From Nocardia harenae NBRC 108248 (GTDB taxonomy: Bacteria > Actinomycetota > Actinomycetes > Mycobacteriales > Mycobacteriaceae): a stretch of DNA of 64,000 nucleotides. The notes beneath the pieces are model-generated. The model saw nothing but the letters and a program-made list of their open reading frames with translations, did no database searches and had not been told where the DNA came from. Shown piece by piece: positions 30,259 through 38,951 of this stretch. The stretch lies in NCBI RefSeq assembly GCF_001612885.1, contig NZ_BDBH01000004.1:62001-126000 (forward strand). Reading direction: 5' to 3'. How positions within the stretch are numbered: position 1 is the first letter of the stretch; each line of letters begins with the position of its first letter. Both the position numbers and the translations under genes were made by a program.

Positions 30259-31083
30259 TCACCGCGGGATCAGCCAGATCGCCAGGCCGAATCCGCACAG
30301 CGCGATCACCCAGCGCAGCGGTCGCGCGGGCAGCACCTTCACCACCGCCGGGCCGCACCAGCCGCCCGCGAACGCCCCCAGCGCCATGGCCGGTGCCGCC
30401 ACCCAGTGCACCGGGCCGAACAGCGCGAAACCCAGTGCCGCCATCAGATTCGCGATCCCGAGCAGGTAGCTCTTCATGATGCTCGCACGCCAGATGTCCG
30501 AGGCGGAGGCGACCAGCACCAGCGCCAGGACCATCACCCCTGCTCCCGCGCCGAAGTAGCCGCCGTAGACCGAGATCAGCACGATTCCGATCGGGTAGGC
30601 GCGCGGGAACGTCCGGTGTCCTGCCAGCTCGCGCAGCGTGGGTTGCAGCAGCAGGCTCAGCGAGGCCGCCGCGATCAGGAACGGTACGGCGATCTCGAAG
30701 GCGGTGGCCGGGGTGCCGAGCAGCAGCCCGGCGCCGATCGCCCCGCCGAGTGCCGCGCAGAGCCCGTACCGGATCAACGTGCGCCGGTCCTCCTGCAGCG
30801 CCGAGCCCGAGTTGGCCGTCGAGCCGACCCCCACCGCCACCATGGCGACGGTATTGGTGACATTGGCCGCGACCGGCGGGAGCCCCGCCGCGAGCAGCGC
30901 CGGGTAGGAGATCAGCGAGGCGATGCCGGTGACGTAGCCGATCAGCCCCGCGAAGAACCCGGCGACCACGACCAGCCCGATGGTGAGCAGGGTCAACGGT
31001 TTCGCCCCGGGCGCGTGGTCATGCCCGGAGCCTATCGACGGCTGTTTCCGGCCCGGCCCGGCCGGTCCGGTGCTGTGGACCAC
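30259..31083 (-). CDS. TauE/SafE-family permease
   Basis: The protein of up to 274 residues has about eight hydrophobic helices with the two-copy glycine-rich TauE/SafE pattern (VVAGFFAGLIGYVTGIASLISYPALLAAG near residue 38 onwards and VYGGYFGAGAGVMVLALVL near 155). Members export or take up sulfonates, sulfite or related anions. The N-terminal 30 residues before PLTLLTIG are polar and poorly supported, so a start at the TTG at the LTLLTIG segment is possible; the GTG at 31083 is the upper bound. The gene lies directly after the DUF2784 gene. Its 3' end faces the thioesterase, only 3 bases away. Confidence 0.85.
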   Translation of the reverse strand: MVHSTGPAGPGRKQPSIGSGHDHAPGAKPLTLLTIGLVVVAGFFAGLIGYVTGIASLISYPALLAAGLPPVAANVTNTVAMVAVGVGSTANSGSALQEDRRTLIRYGLCAALGGAIGAGLLLGTPATAFEIAVPFLIAAASLSLLLQPTLRELAGHRTFPRAYPIGIVLISVYGGYFGAGAGVMVLALVLVASASDIWRASIMKSYLLGIANLMAALGFALFGPVHWVAAPAMALGAFAGGWCGPAVVKVLPARPLRWVIALCGFGLAIWLIPR

Positions 31084-31084
31084 A

Positions 31085-31456
31085 TCACGCGGTAGCCGGC
31101 TCGGCCCGGCGGCGCAGCACCGCGACCCCGGCCCACGAACTCAGGACCAGCGCTGCCACCCCGACCTGCACCAGCGTCAGCGCGCTCGCCGGATAGAGCA
31201 CCCCCGTCAGATAGTGCGCGATGAATCCGCTGTCCGGCAGCGGTTGTTGCCCGCCACGCTCCCTGGCCCAGCTCTCCAGCGCTGTCAGGGGGCAGTCGTA
31301 GCCGATCAGAATCCCGCCGAACCCCCAGGCGACCGCCGCAGTGTGCGCCCAGATCGTGCGCGGTCGGCGCCAGGCGAGGAACCCGCCGACGACGACGTAC
31401 CCCACGAAGGCGTAATGCACGGCCATCGTGCCGTCGGCGAGCAGGCGGTACAGCAT
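31085..31456 (-). CDS. DUF2784 membrane protein
   Basis: The 123-residue protein has four predicted helices and the DUF2784 pattern: an N-terminal MAVHYAFVGYVVVGGFLAWR, then CPLTALESWARERGG near residue 58 and GFIAHYLTGVLYP near 78. The function is unknown in the family. It lies upstream of the TauE/SafE permease on the same strand with a junction of about one base, so the two are probably cotranscribed; whether they act together is unknown. Confidence 0.85.
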   Translation of the reverse strand: MLYRLLADGTMAVHYAFVGYVVVGGFLAWRRPRTIWAHTAAVAWGFGGILIGYDCPLTALESWARERGGQQPLPDSGFIAHYLTGVLYPASALTLVQVGVAALVLSSWAGVAVLRRRAEPATA

Positions 31457-31614
31457 GAACCCAGGTTACGCGCGGTATTCGCGTCCGCCATGAGCATTTC
31501 TACCGTGTTCGATCGGTGCCGTCCGGTCGACTCCCGCACCGAGTGGAAGATCATCTGAGCGAGATTCTCGCGGAAGCCGCCGTATTCGGCGGCCTCCGCC
31601 GGTGACAGGGGCTG
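31457..31614. other. Short gene-free stretch with hairpin
   Basis: Between the DUF2784 start and the Nudix remnant. It contains a hairpin at 31570-31599 with a perfect 7-bp core (GCCGCCG-TATT-CGGCGGC) extended by six nearly matched pairs. The hairpin could end transcription from the right. Nothing else is seen. Confidence 0.4.
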
Positions 31615-31755
31615 CTACCAGCCGTAGATCGAGAAGCGGCGCTCGGCAGCGATGTGCCGCAGTGCTTCCCGGCAGTACGGGATCATCCGCTCCGGCAGCG
31701 CGTCGAGCGCGAACCACGCCAACTCGTCGCACTTGTCCGGCTCCCTGTTCGTCCG
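31615..31755 (-). pseudogene. C-terminal remnant of a Nudix hydrolase gene
   Basis: The last 45 codons read like the C-terminus of Nudix hydrolases (NREPDKCDELAWFALDALPE, then RMIPYCREALRHIA and FSIYGW before the stop). The open frame continues upstream to 32109, but with no Nudix box (GX5EX7REUXEEXGU) in it or in the neighbouring frames, and the upstream part overlaps the zinc-ribbon SDR. Only the tail of the gene therefore survives, probably after deletion of its 5' part. Confidence 0.65.
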
Positions 31756-31921
31756 GCGCGAATCACCCGGACTATCCCTGATTTCAGAGACCCGGTGAAG
31801 GATCTTCCCCGACTGGACTGACGCGGGCGGAGCCGGCTCGCCAGAAGCCGACCGGTGGTGATTCGGTCCGGCTTCGTCGGTCACCAGCCTCGCGACCATC
31901 CGTGACGTGCCGTCGGCACCT

Positions 31922-33352
31922 CTACCAGGGGGACGGCTCGTAGTCCTTGAGAAAGCAGCCGAAGAGATCCTCCCCCGACTCCCCGCGAACGATCGGATCG
32001 TAAACCCGAGCCGCCCCGTCCACGAGATCGAGCGGCGCGTGAAACCCCTCCTCCGCAAGCCGGATCTTCGTGTGATGCGGCCGCTCATCGGTAATCCACC
32101 CGGTATCAACCGCGGTCATCAAAATCCGGTCCGTCTCGAACATCTCCCGGGCGCTGGTGCGCGTCAGCATATTCAGCGCCGCCTTGGCCATATTCGTGTG
32201 CGGATGCCCCGGTCCCTTGTACCCCCGCCCGAACTGCCCCTCCATGGCCGAGACATTCACCACGTACTTACGCCGCGCGGCCGCAGCCGCCATGGCCGGA
32301 CGCAACCGCGACACCAGAATGAACGGCGCGACCGAGTTGCAGAGCTGAACCTCCAGCAGCTCGGTCGTCTCCACCTCGGCAACGGTCTGCACCCAGCTAT
32401 TGGTATGCGTGACATCCGGAACCAGCCCACCGGCATCGATGGCAACACCGCGAGCGATCCGCTCGGGGGTAGCCGACCCCGCCACCAACGCCAGCTCGGC
32501 GACGTCGGCGGCGGTCAACTCGGGCGCGAGCGCGGCGGTGAGCGCCGTCGGGTGCTGCTGCACCCCGGAGCTCAGCGTCATCACGTCCGGGCGCGGCCCG
32601 GACGGCAGCGGCGCCGATTCCGCCTCGACCAGCGCGCTGTAGGCTCCGGTCGAACGCCGCACGGTCTGCGCCGCATTGTTGATCAGAATATCCAGCGGCC
32701 CCTGCGCGGCCACATCATCGGCGAGCGCGATGACCTGACCCGGATCCCGCAGATCGATCCCGACGATCCGCAATCGGTGCAGCCAGTCCGCACTGTCCTC
32801 CATAGCGCTGAACCGCCGCACCGCATCATTCGGAAACCGCGTGGTGATGGTGGTATGCGCACCGTCCCGGAGCAACCGCAACGCGATATACATCCCGATC
32901 TTGGCCCGCCCACCGGTGAGCAAGGCCCGCCGCCCGCTCAGATCGGTACCGGCGTCCCGCTTGGCGTGACTTCGAGCAGCGCACTCCGGACAGAGCTGGT
33001 GGTAGAACGCATCCACCCGCGTGTACCGCTGCTTGCAGATGTAGCACGGCCGCGGCCGCAACAGCGTGCCCGCACTGGCCCCGGCGGCAGTGGACGTCAG
33101 CCGGATGCCTGCCGTCTCGTCGTCGATCCGATTGGGCGACCCGGTCGCGGTAGCGGCGACAACCGCCTTGTCCGCCGACGCGACAGCCTCGCGGACAGCG
33201 TCCCGCCGCGCCTGCTTCAGCTTCTTGAACATGTGCCCCACCGCCCGCTGCACGACGAGCGAATCGGGGTGGTTCCTGTCCAGCCGCCCGGCCTGCTCCA
33301 GGACGCGAAGACAGGTCGCGAGGTCGGTGGGATCGATCGTGGTTTCGGCCAT
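31922..33352 (-). CDS. SDR-family protein with N-terminal zinc-ribbon-like domain
   Basis: The 476-residue protein joins a helical N-terminus (residues 1-95), a CxxC pair motif (CYICKQRYTRVDAFYHQLCP then EC, about residues 105-128) resembling a zinc ribbon, and an SDR domain. The SDR cofactor motif is GGRAKIGMYIALRLLRDGA, and the active site has a serine in VNVSAMEGQ and a Tyr-x6-Lys-like arrangement (GYKGPGHPHTNMAKAAL). Actinobacteria have a family with this fusion; its substrate is unknown. The start at ATG 33352 (MAETTIDP) is chosen; ATG 33367 (MPHAAMAE) is also possible. Neither has a strong ribosome site. Confidence 0.82.
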   Translation of the reverse strand: MAETTIDPTDLATCLRVLEQAGRLDRNHPDSLVVQRAVGHMFKKLKQARRDAVREAVASADKAVVAATATGSPNRIDDETAGIRLTSTAAGASAGTLLRPRPCYICKQRYTRVDAFYHQLCPECAARSHAKRDAGTDLSGRRALLTGGRAKIGMYIALRLLRDGAHTTITTRFPNDAVRRFSAMEDSADWLHRLRIVGIDLRDPGQVIALADDVAAQGPLDILINNAAQTVRRSTGAYSALVEAESAPLPSGPRPDVMTLSSGVQQHPTALTAALAPELTAADVAELALVAGSATPERIARGVAIDAGGLVPDVTHTNSWVQTVAEVETTELLEVQLCNSVAPFILVSRLRPAMAAAAARRKYVVNVSAMEGQFGRGYKGPGHPHTNMAKAALNMLTRTSAREMFETDRILMTAVDTGWITDERPHHTKIRLAEEGFHAPLDLVDGAARVYDPIVRGESGEDLFGCFLKDYEPSPW

Positions 33353-33442
33353 CGCGGCGTGCGGCATCTTTCGAGAGTGGGACAACGACCTGCCCATTCT
33401 CCCAAACGCCGCGCAGTAGCCCACCCCACCCCGCACCGCTTG

Positions 33443-33471
33443 TTGACAGCGCGCCAATAGTGCTTGAATCT
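33443..33471 (+). promoter_or_regulatory. Candidate promoter of the FadE-TetR unit
   Basis: A perfect TTGACA (33443-33448) is followed after 17 bases by GAATCT (33466-33471). The -10 is weak apart from the A-N3-T pattern. Transcription would start near 33478, just before the ribosome site GAGGAG of the FadE gene. Confidence 0.45.
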
Positions 33472-33497
33472 GGAGCGAACCCGAACGAGGAGCAGAG

Positions 33498-34643
33498 ATG
33501 GCACGCGCCGTGTGGAGTGACGACGAGGTCGAGGCGGTCCGGGAGCTGGCCCGGACGTTCTTCGAGAAGGAGGTCGTGCCGCACGCGGAGAAGTTCGTGC
33601 AGCAGGGCCACCCGGACCGCGCGCTGTACAACCGTGCGGGCGAGCTCGGGCTGCTCTGCACCGGCATCCCGACGGAGTACGGGGGCGGCGGTGGCACCTT
33701 CGCGCACGAGGCCGCCATCATCGAGGAGCAGACGCGGGCGGGCGACGGCTCGCTCGGGATGCCGGTGCACACCTCGATCATCGCGCCCTACCTGCACCAC
33801 TTCGGCTCCGAGGAGCTCAAGCGGCGGGTGCTGCCCAAGGCGGCCAGCGGCGAGATGGTGCTTTCGATCGGCATGACCGAGCCGGGCACCGGCTCCGACC
33901 TGCAGAACATCAAGACCCGCGCGGTCCGCGAGGGCGACGAGTACGTGATCACCGGCTCGAAGATCTTCATCACCAACGGCTGGCTCTGCGATGGCATCAT
34001 CATCGCCGCCAAGACCGACCCGACCAAGGGCGCGGCGGGTGTCTCGCTGATCTTCGCCGAGGTGAGCGACGACACCCCGGGCTTCGAGCGCGGCCGCATC
34101 CTGGACAAGATGGGCGGCAAGTCGCAGGACACCGCCGAGCTCTTCTTCGACGGCCTGCGGGTGCCCGCCGCGAACCTGCTCGGCGAGGCCGAGGGCCAGG
34201 GTTTCTATCAGATGATGCAGCTGCTGGCCCAGGAGCGGCTGGTCACGGCGATCATCGCGGTCGCCATGATGGAGCAGGCGGTGCAGCTCACCGTCGAGTA
34301 CACCAAGGGGCGCGAGGCGTTCGGCAAGCCGCTCTTCGCGCTGCAGAACACCAAATTCGAACTCGCCGAGTGCGCGACGCTGGCCAGGGTGAGCCGCATC
34401 TTCCTGGACGATTGCATCGCCAAGCACCTGAACGGCGAGCTGGATATCCCGACCGCTGCCATGTCGAAGTACTGGCTCACCGATCAGCTCGGTATCGTTG
34501 TCGATCGCTGCCTGCAATTGTTCGGCGGCTACGGCTACATGACGGAGTATCCGATTTCCCAGCTCTACACCGGCGCCCGCGTGCTGCGCATTCTCGCGGG
34601 CAGCAACGAGGTGATGAAGGATCTCGTTGCCCGCTCGCTCTGA
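33498..34643 (+). CDS. Acyl-CoA dehydrogenase
   Basis: FAD-dependent enzyme that oxidises an acyl-CoA to the 2-enoyl form. The 381-residue protein has the flavin-binding blocks IGMTEPGTGSDLQNIKTRA near residue 128 and YVITGSKIFITNGWLCD near 150, and the C-terminal GGYGYMTEYPISQLYTGAR and AGSNEVMKDL. The last block differs from the medium/short-chain YEGT form, suggesting that the catalytic glutamate lies on an internal helix as in long-chain or isovaleryl types. The ATG at 33498 has GAGGAG 6 bases before. A TetR regulator overlaps its 3' end. Confidence 0.92.
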   Translation: MARAVWSDDEVEAVRELARTFFEKEVVPHAEKFVQQGHPDRALYNRAGELGLLCTGIPTEYGGGGGTFAHEAAIIEEQTRAGDGSLGMPVHTSIIAPYLHHFGSEELKRRVLPKAASGEMVLSIGMTEPGTGSDLQNIKTRAVREGDEYVITGSKIFITNGWLCDGIIIAAKTDPTKGAAGVSLIFAEVSDDTPGFERGRILDKMGGKSQDTAELFFDGLRVPAANLLGEAEGQGFYQMMQLLAQERLVTAIIAVAMMEQAVQLTVEYTKGREAFGKPLFALQNTKFELAECATLARVSRIFLDDCIAKHLNGELDIPTAAMSKYWLTDQLGIVVDRCLQLFGGYGYMTEYPISQLYTGARVLRILAGSNEVMKDLVARSL

Positions 34644-35268
34644 GGCCGGCCCGGAGGAGGCGCCGCGCCGCCGTCGGCTGGAGCCGGACGAGCGGCGCGC
34701 GCAGATCCTGGCGTGCGCGATCGACATGTTCGGGGAGCGACCGTACGCGGCCGTCTCCACCGCCGAGCTGGCGCAGCGCGCCGGGGTCGCGCGCGGCCTG
34801 ATCAACCACTACTTCGGCAGCAAGCGCGACCTCTACCTGGCGGTCGTGCGCCGGATGGTGACCCTGCCGCACCAGGACGACATGGTGGTGCCGGTCGGCT
34901 CGCCGCGGGAGCGGGTCGGGGCCAGCGTCACCTGGCTGCTCGACACCATCGCCGAGCACGGCAGCACCTGGGTCAAGGTCACCAGCCACGAGGGCGTCGG
35001 CGAGGACCCCGAGGTGCAGCAGCTCCTCGACCAAGCCGACGACGCCGCCGCGGACCGGCTGCTCTCCATGGTCGGGCTCGGCGAATCACCGCACGGCGAG
35101 GAGTTGCGCGCGGTGGTCAGGGCCTTCGGCGGGCTGGTGAAAGTCGCCGGGCGGGAGTGGATAATGCGGGGGTCGCTGGAACGTGACCAAGTCCACATTC
35201 TGTTGACAGACGTGCTGCTCACCCTGGTGACGACGACGATGCCGGAGATCGATCGGCCGCGGAAGTAG
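34627..35268 (+). CDS. TetR-family regulator coupled to the acyl-CoA dehydrogenase
   Basis: The 213-residue protein has a TetR helix-turn-helix at residues about 22-68 (RRAQILACAIDMFGER, then ELAQRAGVARGLINHYFGSK). The TTG at 34627 lies 17 bases inside the FadE gene and has AAGGA 6 bases upstream; later starts would cut into the HTH's N-terminal arm, so the overlapping start is preferred. Translational coupling to FadE suggests autoregulation of the pair, with an acyl-CoA as plausible ligand. Confidence 0.88.
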   Translation: MPARSEAGPEEAPRRRRLEPDERRAQILACAIDMFGERPYAAVSTAELAQRAGVARGLINHYFGSKRDLYLAVVRRMVTLPHQDDMVVPVGSPRERVGASVTWLLDTIAEHGSTWVKVTSHEGVGEDPEVQQLLDQADDAAADRLLSMVGLGESPHGEELRAVVRAFGGLVKVAGREWIMRGSLERDQVHILLTDVLLTLVTTTMPEIDRPRK

Positions 35269-35333
35269 CGACCGTTCCCGACCGCTTGCCGGTTTCCTTC
35301 CTGGCTCCCGGGCAGTTGCCCCTATTCTTCTCC

Positions 35334-35355
35334 GTTATCGGGGCGTTATCGGGGC
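35334..35355. repeat. Two back-to-back 11-bp direct repeats
   Basis: GTTATCGGGGC occurs twice with no gap, about one helical turn per copy. It ends 33 bases before the ATG of the membrane protein gene at 35388. It may be a regulator site or replication slippage. Confidence 0.5.
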
Positions 35356-35387
35356 ATTTCGCCGCGAGACGAGGTGAGAGGGACCAG

Positions 35388-36134
35388 ATGGCACGGACCG
35401 ATCGTTGGGTCGAGGACCGCCGCGCGGAGTACCGCTACGGCGACCGCTGGAGCGAGGAGGAGCGCGACGAACGCCCCTCCGGCCAGTGGCCCCGGGTCGA
35501 GGACGACGACGAGGGGGACCGCGGTCCGCTGGTCAACCCGTACGCCGTGATCGCGCTGGTCGGCGCGCTGCTGCTGCTCTTCCCCATCGCCCTGGTCTTC
35601 GGGTTGATCGCCTTCGCGCACCCGCGCGGCAAAACCATGGCGGTCTTCGCGCTGCTGCTCGGCAGCGCCGAGGCCGCGGTGCTGGCCGGGCTCTTCGTGC
35701 TCGGCGGCTCGGCCTGGGAGGACGTGCTCGACCGGGCGCAGAACACCGTCCGCGACACCAGTCAGACTTCCGCGGTGAGCCTGCCGCAGGCGCCGGCTCC
35801 GACGCTGCCCGCCACGGTCGCGGTCCCCACCACCGGCGACGCGGGGCCCGGCGCGCCGGAGCCGGTCGCGACCGTCGCGCGCGAGGGTGCCTCCTGCACC
35901 GAGGTGCCGGTCGGCGCCATCGGCACCACCGCCGACGGCGACACCATGCTCTGCCTCGGCAGCTCCGCCGGGCAGACCTGGATCGGCCCCTTCACCATCA
36001 ACACCACCGTGCAGCAGCCGGGCGGCAGCTGCGACCCGAGCAAGGGAAAATCCGCCCGCACCGGCGACAATCGCGCCCTGATCTGCGAGAACGGCTCGCG
36101 CGGTACGGTGTGGGGGCTCTGGACCACCGAGTAG
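35388..36134 (+). CDS. Membrane protein with extracytoplasmic four-cysteine domain, function unknown
   Basis: The 248-residue protein has a charged N-terminus of 45 residues (many Arg, Asp, Glu), two transmembrane helices (about residues 48-72 and 82-106) of the DUF4190-like kind, a proline/threonine linker and a C-terminal domain. That domain has four cysteines (SCTEV, MLCLG, SCDPS, LICEN) that could form two disulfides outside the cell. The ATG at 35388 has GAGAGGGACCAG before it; an upstream frame from 35286 lacks a ribosome site. It ends exactly where the convergent gene ends. I cannot assign a function. Confidence 0.8.
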   Translation: MARTDRWVEDRRAEYRYGDRWSEEERDERPSGQWPRVEDDDEGDRGPLVNPYAVIALVGALLLLFPIALVFGLIAFAHPRGKTMAVFALLLGSAEAAVLAGLFVLGGSAWEDVLDRAQNTVRDTSQTSAVSLPQAPAPTLPATVAVPTTGDAGPGAPEPVATVAREGASCTEVPVGAIGTTADGDTMLCLGSSAGQTWIGPFTINTTVQQPGGSCDPSKGKSARTGDNRALICENGSRGTVWGLWTTE

Positions 36135-36656
36135 TCAGCGGGTGGTGCGGGCGGTCAGATCGTCCAGCAGGATCATCACCTCGCCCGCGCGCGGCACCAC
36201 CTCGACCAGCCGCACCCGCAGCGCCCTGACCTCGGCGCCCACCAGCGGTTGCACCGGCTCGTGGCCGATCCGGCACCAGTCCCCGGCAGCGGGCACCCGG
36301 CCCAGCGGCACTTCGCAGCGCGCGCCGTCCGCGGTGACCAGATCGGCCGAGACCCGGATCTCGGCGTGCGGCGAGCGTACGTACACCCCGACCGCCGACA
36401 CCTCGCCGCTCGGCGCGAACGCCGGGTCCGGCCGCGCTTCCAGCTCGATATCCAGGTCGTTCTCGGCGTCCCGCACCAGCAGTACCAGGGCCCGCCGGTC
36501 GGCTCCGCGCCTGCCGTCCGCGTAGCCGACCGGTTGCTTGTCCGGGGCGCCCTCGGCGAAGGTGGTGAGGTGGGTGCGGGCCGCGCCCGCGCCGGCCGGC
36601 GTCCAGCGCGCGGTGTTCTCGAAGTCGTCGAGGAGCACCTCGGTGGTCTCCGGCAT
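36135..36656 (-). CDS. Hypothetical protein, 173 residues
   Basis: Starts at ATG 36656 (MPETTEVLLDDFENTARWTP) and has no signal peptide, membrane segment or catalytic motif that I recognise. The pattern of alternating hydrophobic residues (IELEARPDPAF, VGVYVRSPHAEIRV, LRVRLVEVV) suggests a beta-sandwich such as a carbohydrate-binding-like fold; this is inference only. The opposite-strand frames are arginine-rich shadows, so this strand is the coding one. It is convergent with the preceding membrane protein with no bases between the stops. Confidence 0.65.
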   Translation of the reverse strand: MPETTEVLLDDFENTARWTPAGAGAARTHLTTFAEGAPDKQPVGYADGRRGADRRALVLLVRDAENDLDIELEARPDPAFAPSGEVSAVGVYVRSPHAEIRVSADLVTADGARCEVPLGRVPAAGDWCRIGHEPVQPLVGAEVRALRVRLVEVVPRAGEVMILLDDLTARTTR

Positions 36657-36730
36657 CGTCTGCGTCCCTTCGTCGATCGCCGGAGCACCTCCGGTCCGAC
36701 TGCACCCTATCGCCGCGGGACGCCCGCCGG

Positions 36731-37735
36731 TCAGCCTTCCTTGCGCGCCTTGCTCGGCTGTACCCGCGGCGGTTCGTTCGGCATCTTGGGATAGTTGGGT
36801 GGCCAGGGCGCGTCCATCAGGCCGTCGGCCAGGTCGCGCTCGGACCACTCCAGCAGGGTGGCGATGGACTGCGGGGTGCGGCCGGCCCAGGGATCGCCGT
36901 GCTCGCGGAGCAGAGCGGGGACGGTGGCGATGGTGAGCTCCTCGGGGACCACGGTCGCCAGCGCCTCCCAGGTGAGCGGCGTCGAGACCTGCGCGCCGAC
37001 CTTCGGGCGCACGCACCACGCGCCGAAAACCGTCTTGTGCGGGGCGTTCTGGTTGTAGTCGACGAAGACGCGGCTGCCGCGCTCCTCCTTCCACCAGGCG
37101 GCGGTGATGGTCTCCGGGTACCTGCGCTCGAGTTCGCGGGCGAGCGCGACGGCGGCGGCGCGCACCTGGTAGGCGTCCCAGCGCGGTTCCAGGTCGATGT
37201 AGAGGTGCAGGCCGCGGGAGCCGGAGGTCTTGACCCAGGTGCGCATGCCGAGTTCGGCGCAGAGCTCGCGGACGCGGAGGGCGGCGGCGCGCAGCTCGGC
37301 GAAGCCGATGCCGGGGGAGGGGTCGAGGTCGATTCGGAGTTCGTCGGCGATCGCCATCTCCGGCACGCGGTGCGGCCAGACGTGGAAGCCGAGGCAGCCC
37401 AGGTTCACCGCCCAGAGCACGTGCGCGAGGTCGTGCGCGACCAGGGCGTCGCCGGTGGTGCCGTTGGGGGTGGCGACCTCGACGGTGTGCAGCCAGTGCG
37501 GGGCGTTGGCAGGCACCCGCTTCTGGAACCAGGACTTGCCGGAGGCGCCGTCGGGGTAGCGCTCCAGCATGAGCGGGCGGTCGCCGATGGCGCGCAGCAG
37601 CGGCTCGGCGACGGCCTCGTAGTAACGCACCAGGTCGAGCTTGGTCTCGCCGCGCTTGGTGAAGTAGACCTTGTCCGGGTTGCTGATGGTGACCGTGCGG
37701 TCGCCTGCCTCGATCTCGATGCCCTTGGTGCTCAC
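36731..37735 (-). CDS. Stand-alone LigD-type DNA polymerase/primase domain protein
   Basis: The 334-residue protein is an archaeo-eukaryotic primase-like polymerase homologous to the polymerase domain of bacterial LigD, used in end joining or gap filling. Family motifs are ISNPDKVYFTKRGETK at the N-terminus, the metal-binding IDLDPSPGIGF near residue 140, WVKTSGSRGLHLYIDLE near 170 and SRVFVDYNQNAPHKTVFGAW near 225. The GTG at 37735 overlaps the ligase stop by four bases (GTGA), so it is the second gene of a ligase-polymerase pair comparable to M. tuberculosis Rv3731-Rv3730c. No ku gene is in the window. Confidence 0.93.
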   Translation of the reverse strand: MSTKGIEIEAGDRTVTISNPDKVYFTKRGETKLDLVRYYEAVAEPLLRAIGDRPLMLERYPDGASGKSWFQKRVPANAPHWLHTVEVATPNGTTGDALVAHDLAHVLWAVNLGCLGFHVWPHRVPEMAIADELRIDLDPSPGIGFAELRAAALRVRELCAELGMRTWVKTSGSRGLHLYIDLEPRWDAYQVRAAAVALARELERRYPETITAAWWKEERGSRVFVDYNQNAPHKTVFGAWCVRPKVGAQVSTPLTWEALATVVPEELTIATVPALLREHGDPWAGRTPQSIATLLEWSERDLADGLMDAPWPPNYPKMPNEPPRVQPSKARKEG

Positions 37736-38814
37736 CGGGTCTCCTCGCGGAAGAGGGCGTGCAGCTCGGCCGGGGCCACCTCGTCGAGCTGGGCGTAGGT
37801 GCAGGATTCCGGGGTGCGGTCGGTGCGGAAGCGGACCAGCCTGCCGCCGTGCCGGAGCCGCCCGGACTGCACGTGCTCGTAGCGCACCTCGGCGACCAGC
37901 TCGACGCGCAGCGCCTCCCAGGAGAGGTCCTTGCCGCCGGTCCAGCGGCTCACCCCGCCCGGCATCTTGCCCTCGGCGGCGGCCTGCGCGGCGGCGTCGG
38001 CCCACTCCTTCCACGGATGCTCGGCCAGCGCGTTCTCCCGCAGCGGGGCCAGCTCGTCGACGAGTTCGCGGCGCCGGGCCGCGGTGAAGCTGCTGGCCAC
38101 GCCGACGTGATGCAGCCTGCCCTCGTCGTCGAAGAGCCCGAGCAGCAGCGAGCCCACGCCCTCGCCGTCCTTGTGCCAGCGGAACCCGGCGACCGCGCAG
38201 TCCGCGGTGCGCTCGTGCTTGACCTTGAGCATCACCCGCTTGTCCTGCTGGTACGGCTCGTCGTCGCGCTTCACCATGACGCCGTCGAAGCCGGCGCCCT
38301 CGAACCGGGTGAACCAGTCCTCGGCGACCTCGGGATCGCGGGTGATCGGGGTCAGGTGTACCCGGGCCAGGGTGGTGTCGAGGATGCCCTCCAGCCTGCG
38401 GCGGCGCTCGGCGAAGGGCTGCTCGGTGAGGTCCTCGTCGCCGAGCGCGAGCAGGTCGAAGGCGACGAAGCTGGCCGGGGTCTCCTTCGCCAGCTTGGCG
38501 ACCCGGGAGGCGGCGGGGTGCAGGCGGTTCTGCAGGGTGTCGAAGTCGAGGCCGTCGTCGGTGACCACCACGATCTCGCCGTCCACCACGCAGCGCGGTG
38601 GCAGCGCCTCGGCCAGCAACTCGGCGACCTCGGGGAAGTAGCGGGTGAGCGGGCGGTCGTTGCGCGACCCCAGCTCGACCTCGTCCCCGTCGCGGAACAC
38701 CACGCAGCGGAACCCGTCCCACTTGGGCTCGAACGCGAGCCCCGCTTCCCGCGGCACGGCGGGAGCGGTCTTCGCCAGCATCGGCCGTACCGGTGGCATC
38801 ACAGGCAGATCCAC
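37732..38814 (-). CDS. ligC: ATP-dependent DNA ligase, LigC type
   Basis: The 360-residue ligase has the nucleotidyl lysine in PKWDG at Lys31, the conserved DGEIVVV near residue 85, FDLLAL near 125, GVMVKRDD near 188, MLKVKHERTADCAV near 205 and the OB-fold domain to the end. It seals nicks using ATP. The size matches mycobacterial LigC (about 358). The GTG at 38814 follows GAGGAGG with 4-base spacing, a strong ribosome site; longer frames to 38895 lack one. It is coupled to the LigD-type polymerase, so the pair probably repairs breaks or gaps. Confidence 0.94.
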   Translation of the reverse strand: MDLPVMPPVRPMLAKTAPAVPREAGLAFEPKWDGFRCVVFRDGDEVELGSRNDRPLTRYFPEVAELLAEALPPRCVVDGEIVVVTDDGLDFDTLQNRLHPAASRVAKLAKETPASFVAFDLLALGDEDLTEQPFAERRRRLEGILDTTLARVHLTPITRDPEVAEDWFTRFEGAGFDGVMVKRDDEPYQQDKRVMLKVKHERTADCAVAGFRWHKDGEGVGSLLLGLFDDEGRLHHVGVASSFTAARRRELVDELAPLRENALAEHPWKEWADAAAQAAAEGKMPGGVSRWTGGKDLSWEALRVELVAEVRYEHVQSGRLRHGGRLVRFRTDRTPESCTYAQLDEVAPAELHALFREETR

Positions 38815-38951
38815 GCAACCTCCTCGGTCGAAAGACAGACGCCCCGACAACCCGAAACTCATCGTTGCACGAGCCTCAGGACGTAACCCGACCACAAGGG
38901 GGGCGAGTCTTCAGAGCCCCCGGAGGTAACCCGCCCGGCGCAGCCGGGTAA

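Noticed and set aside
28412..30358. Minus-strand frame of 648 codons across the SDR and thioesterase genes
   Set aside because: It is out of frame with both recognised genes and consists of Arg/Ala/Pro-rich shadow sequence.
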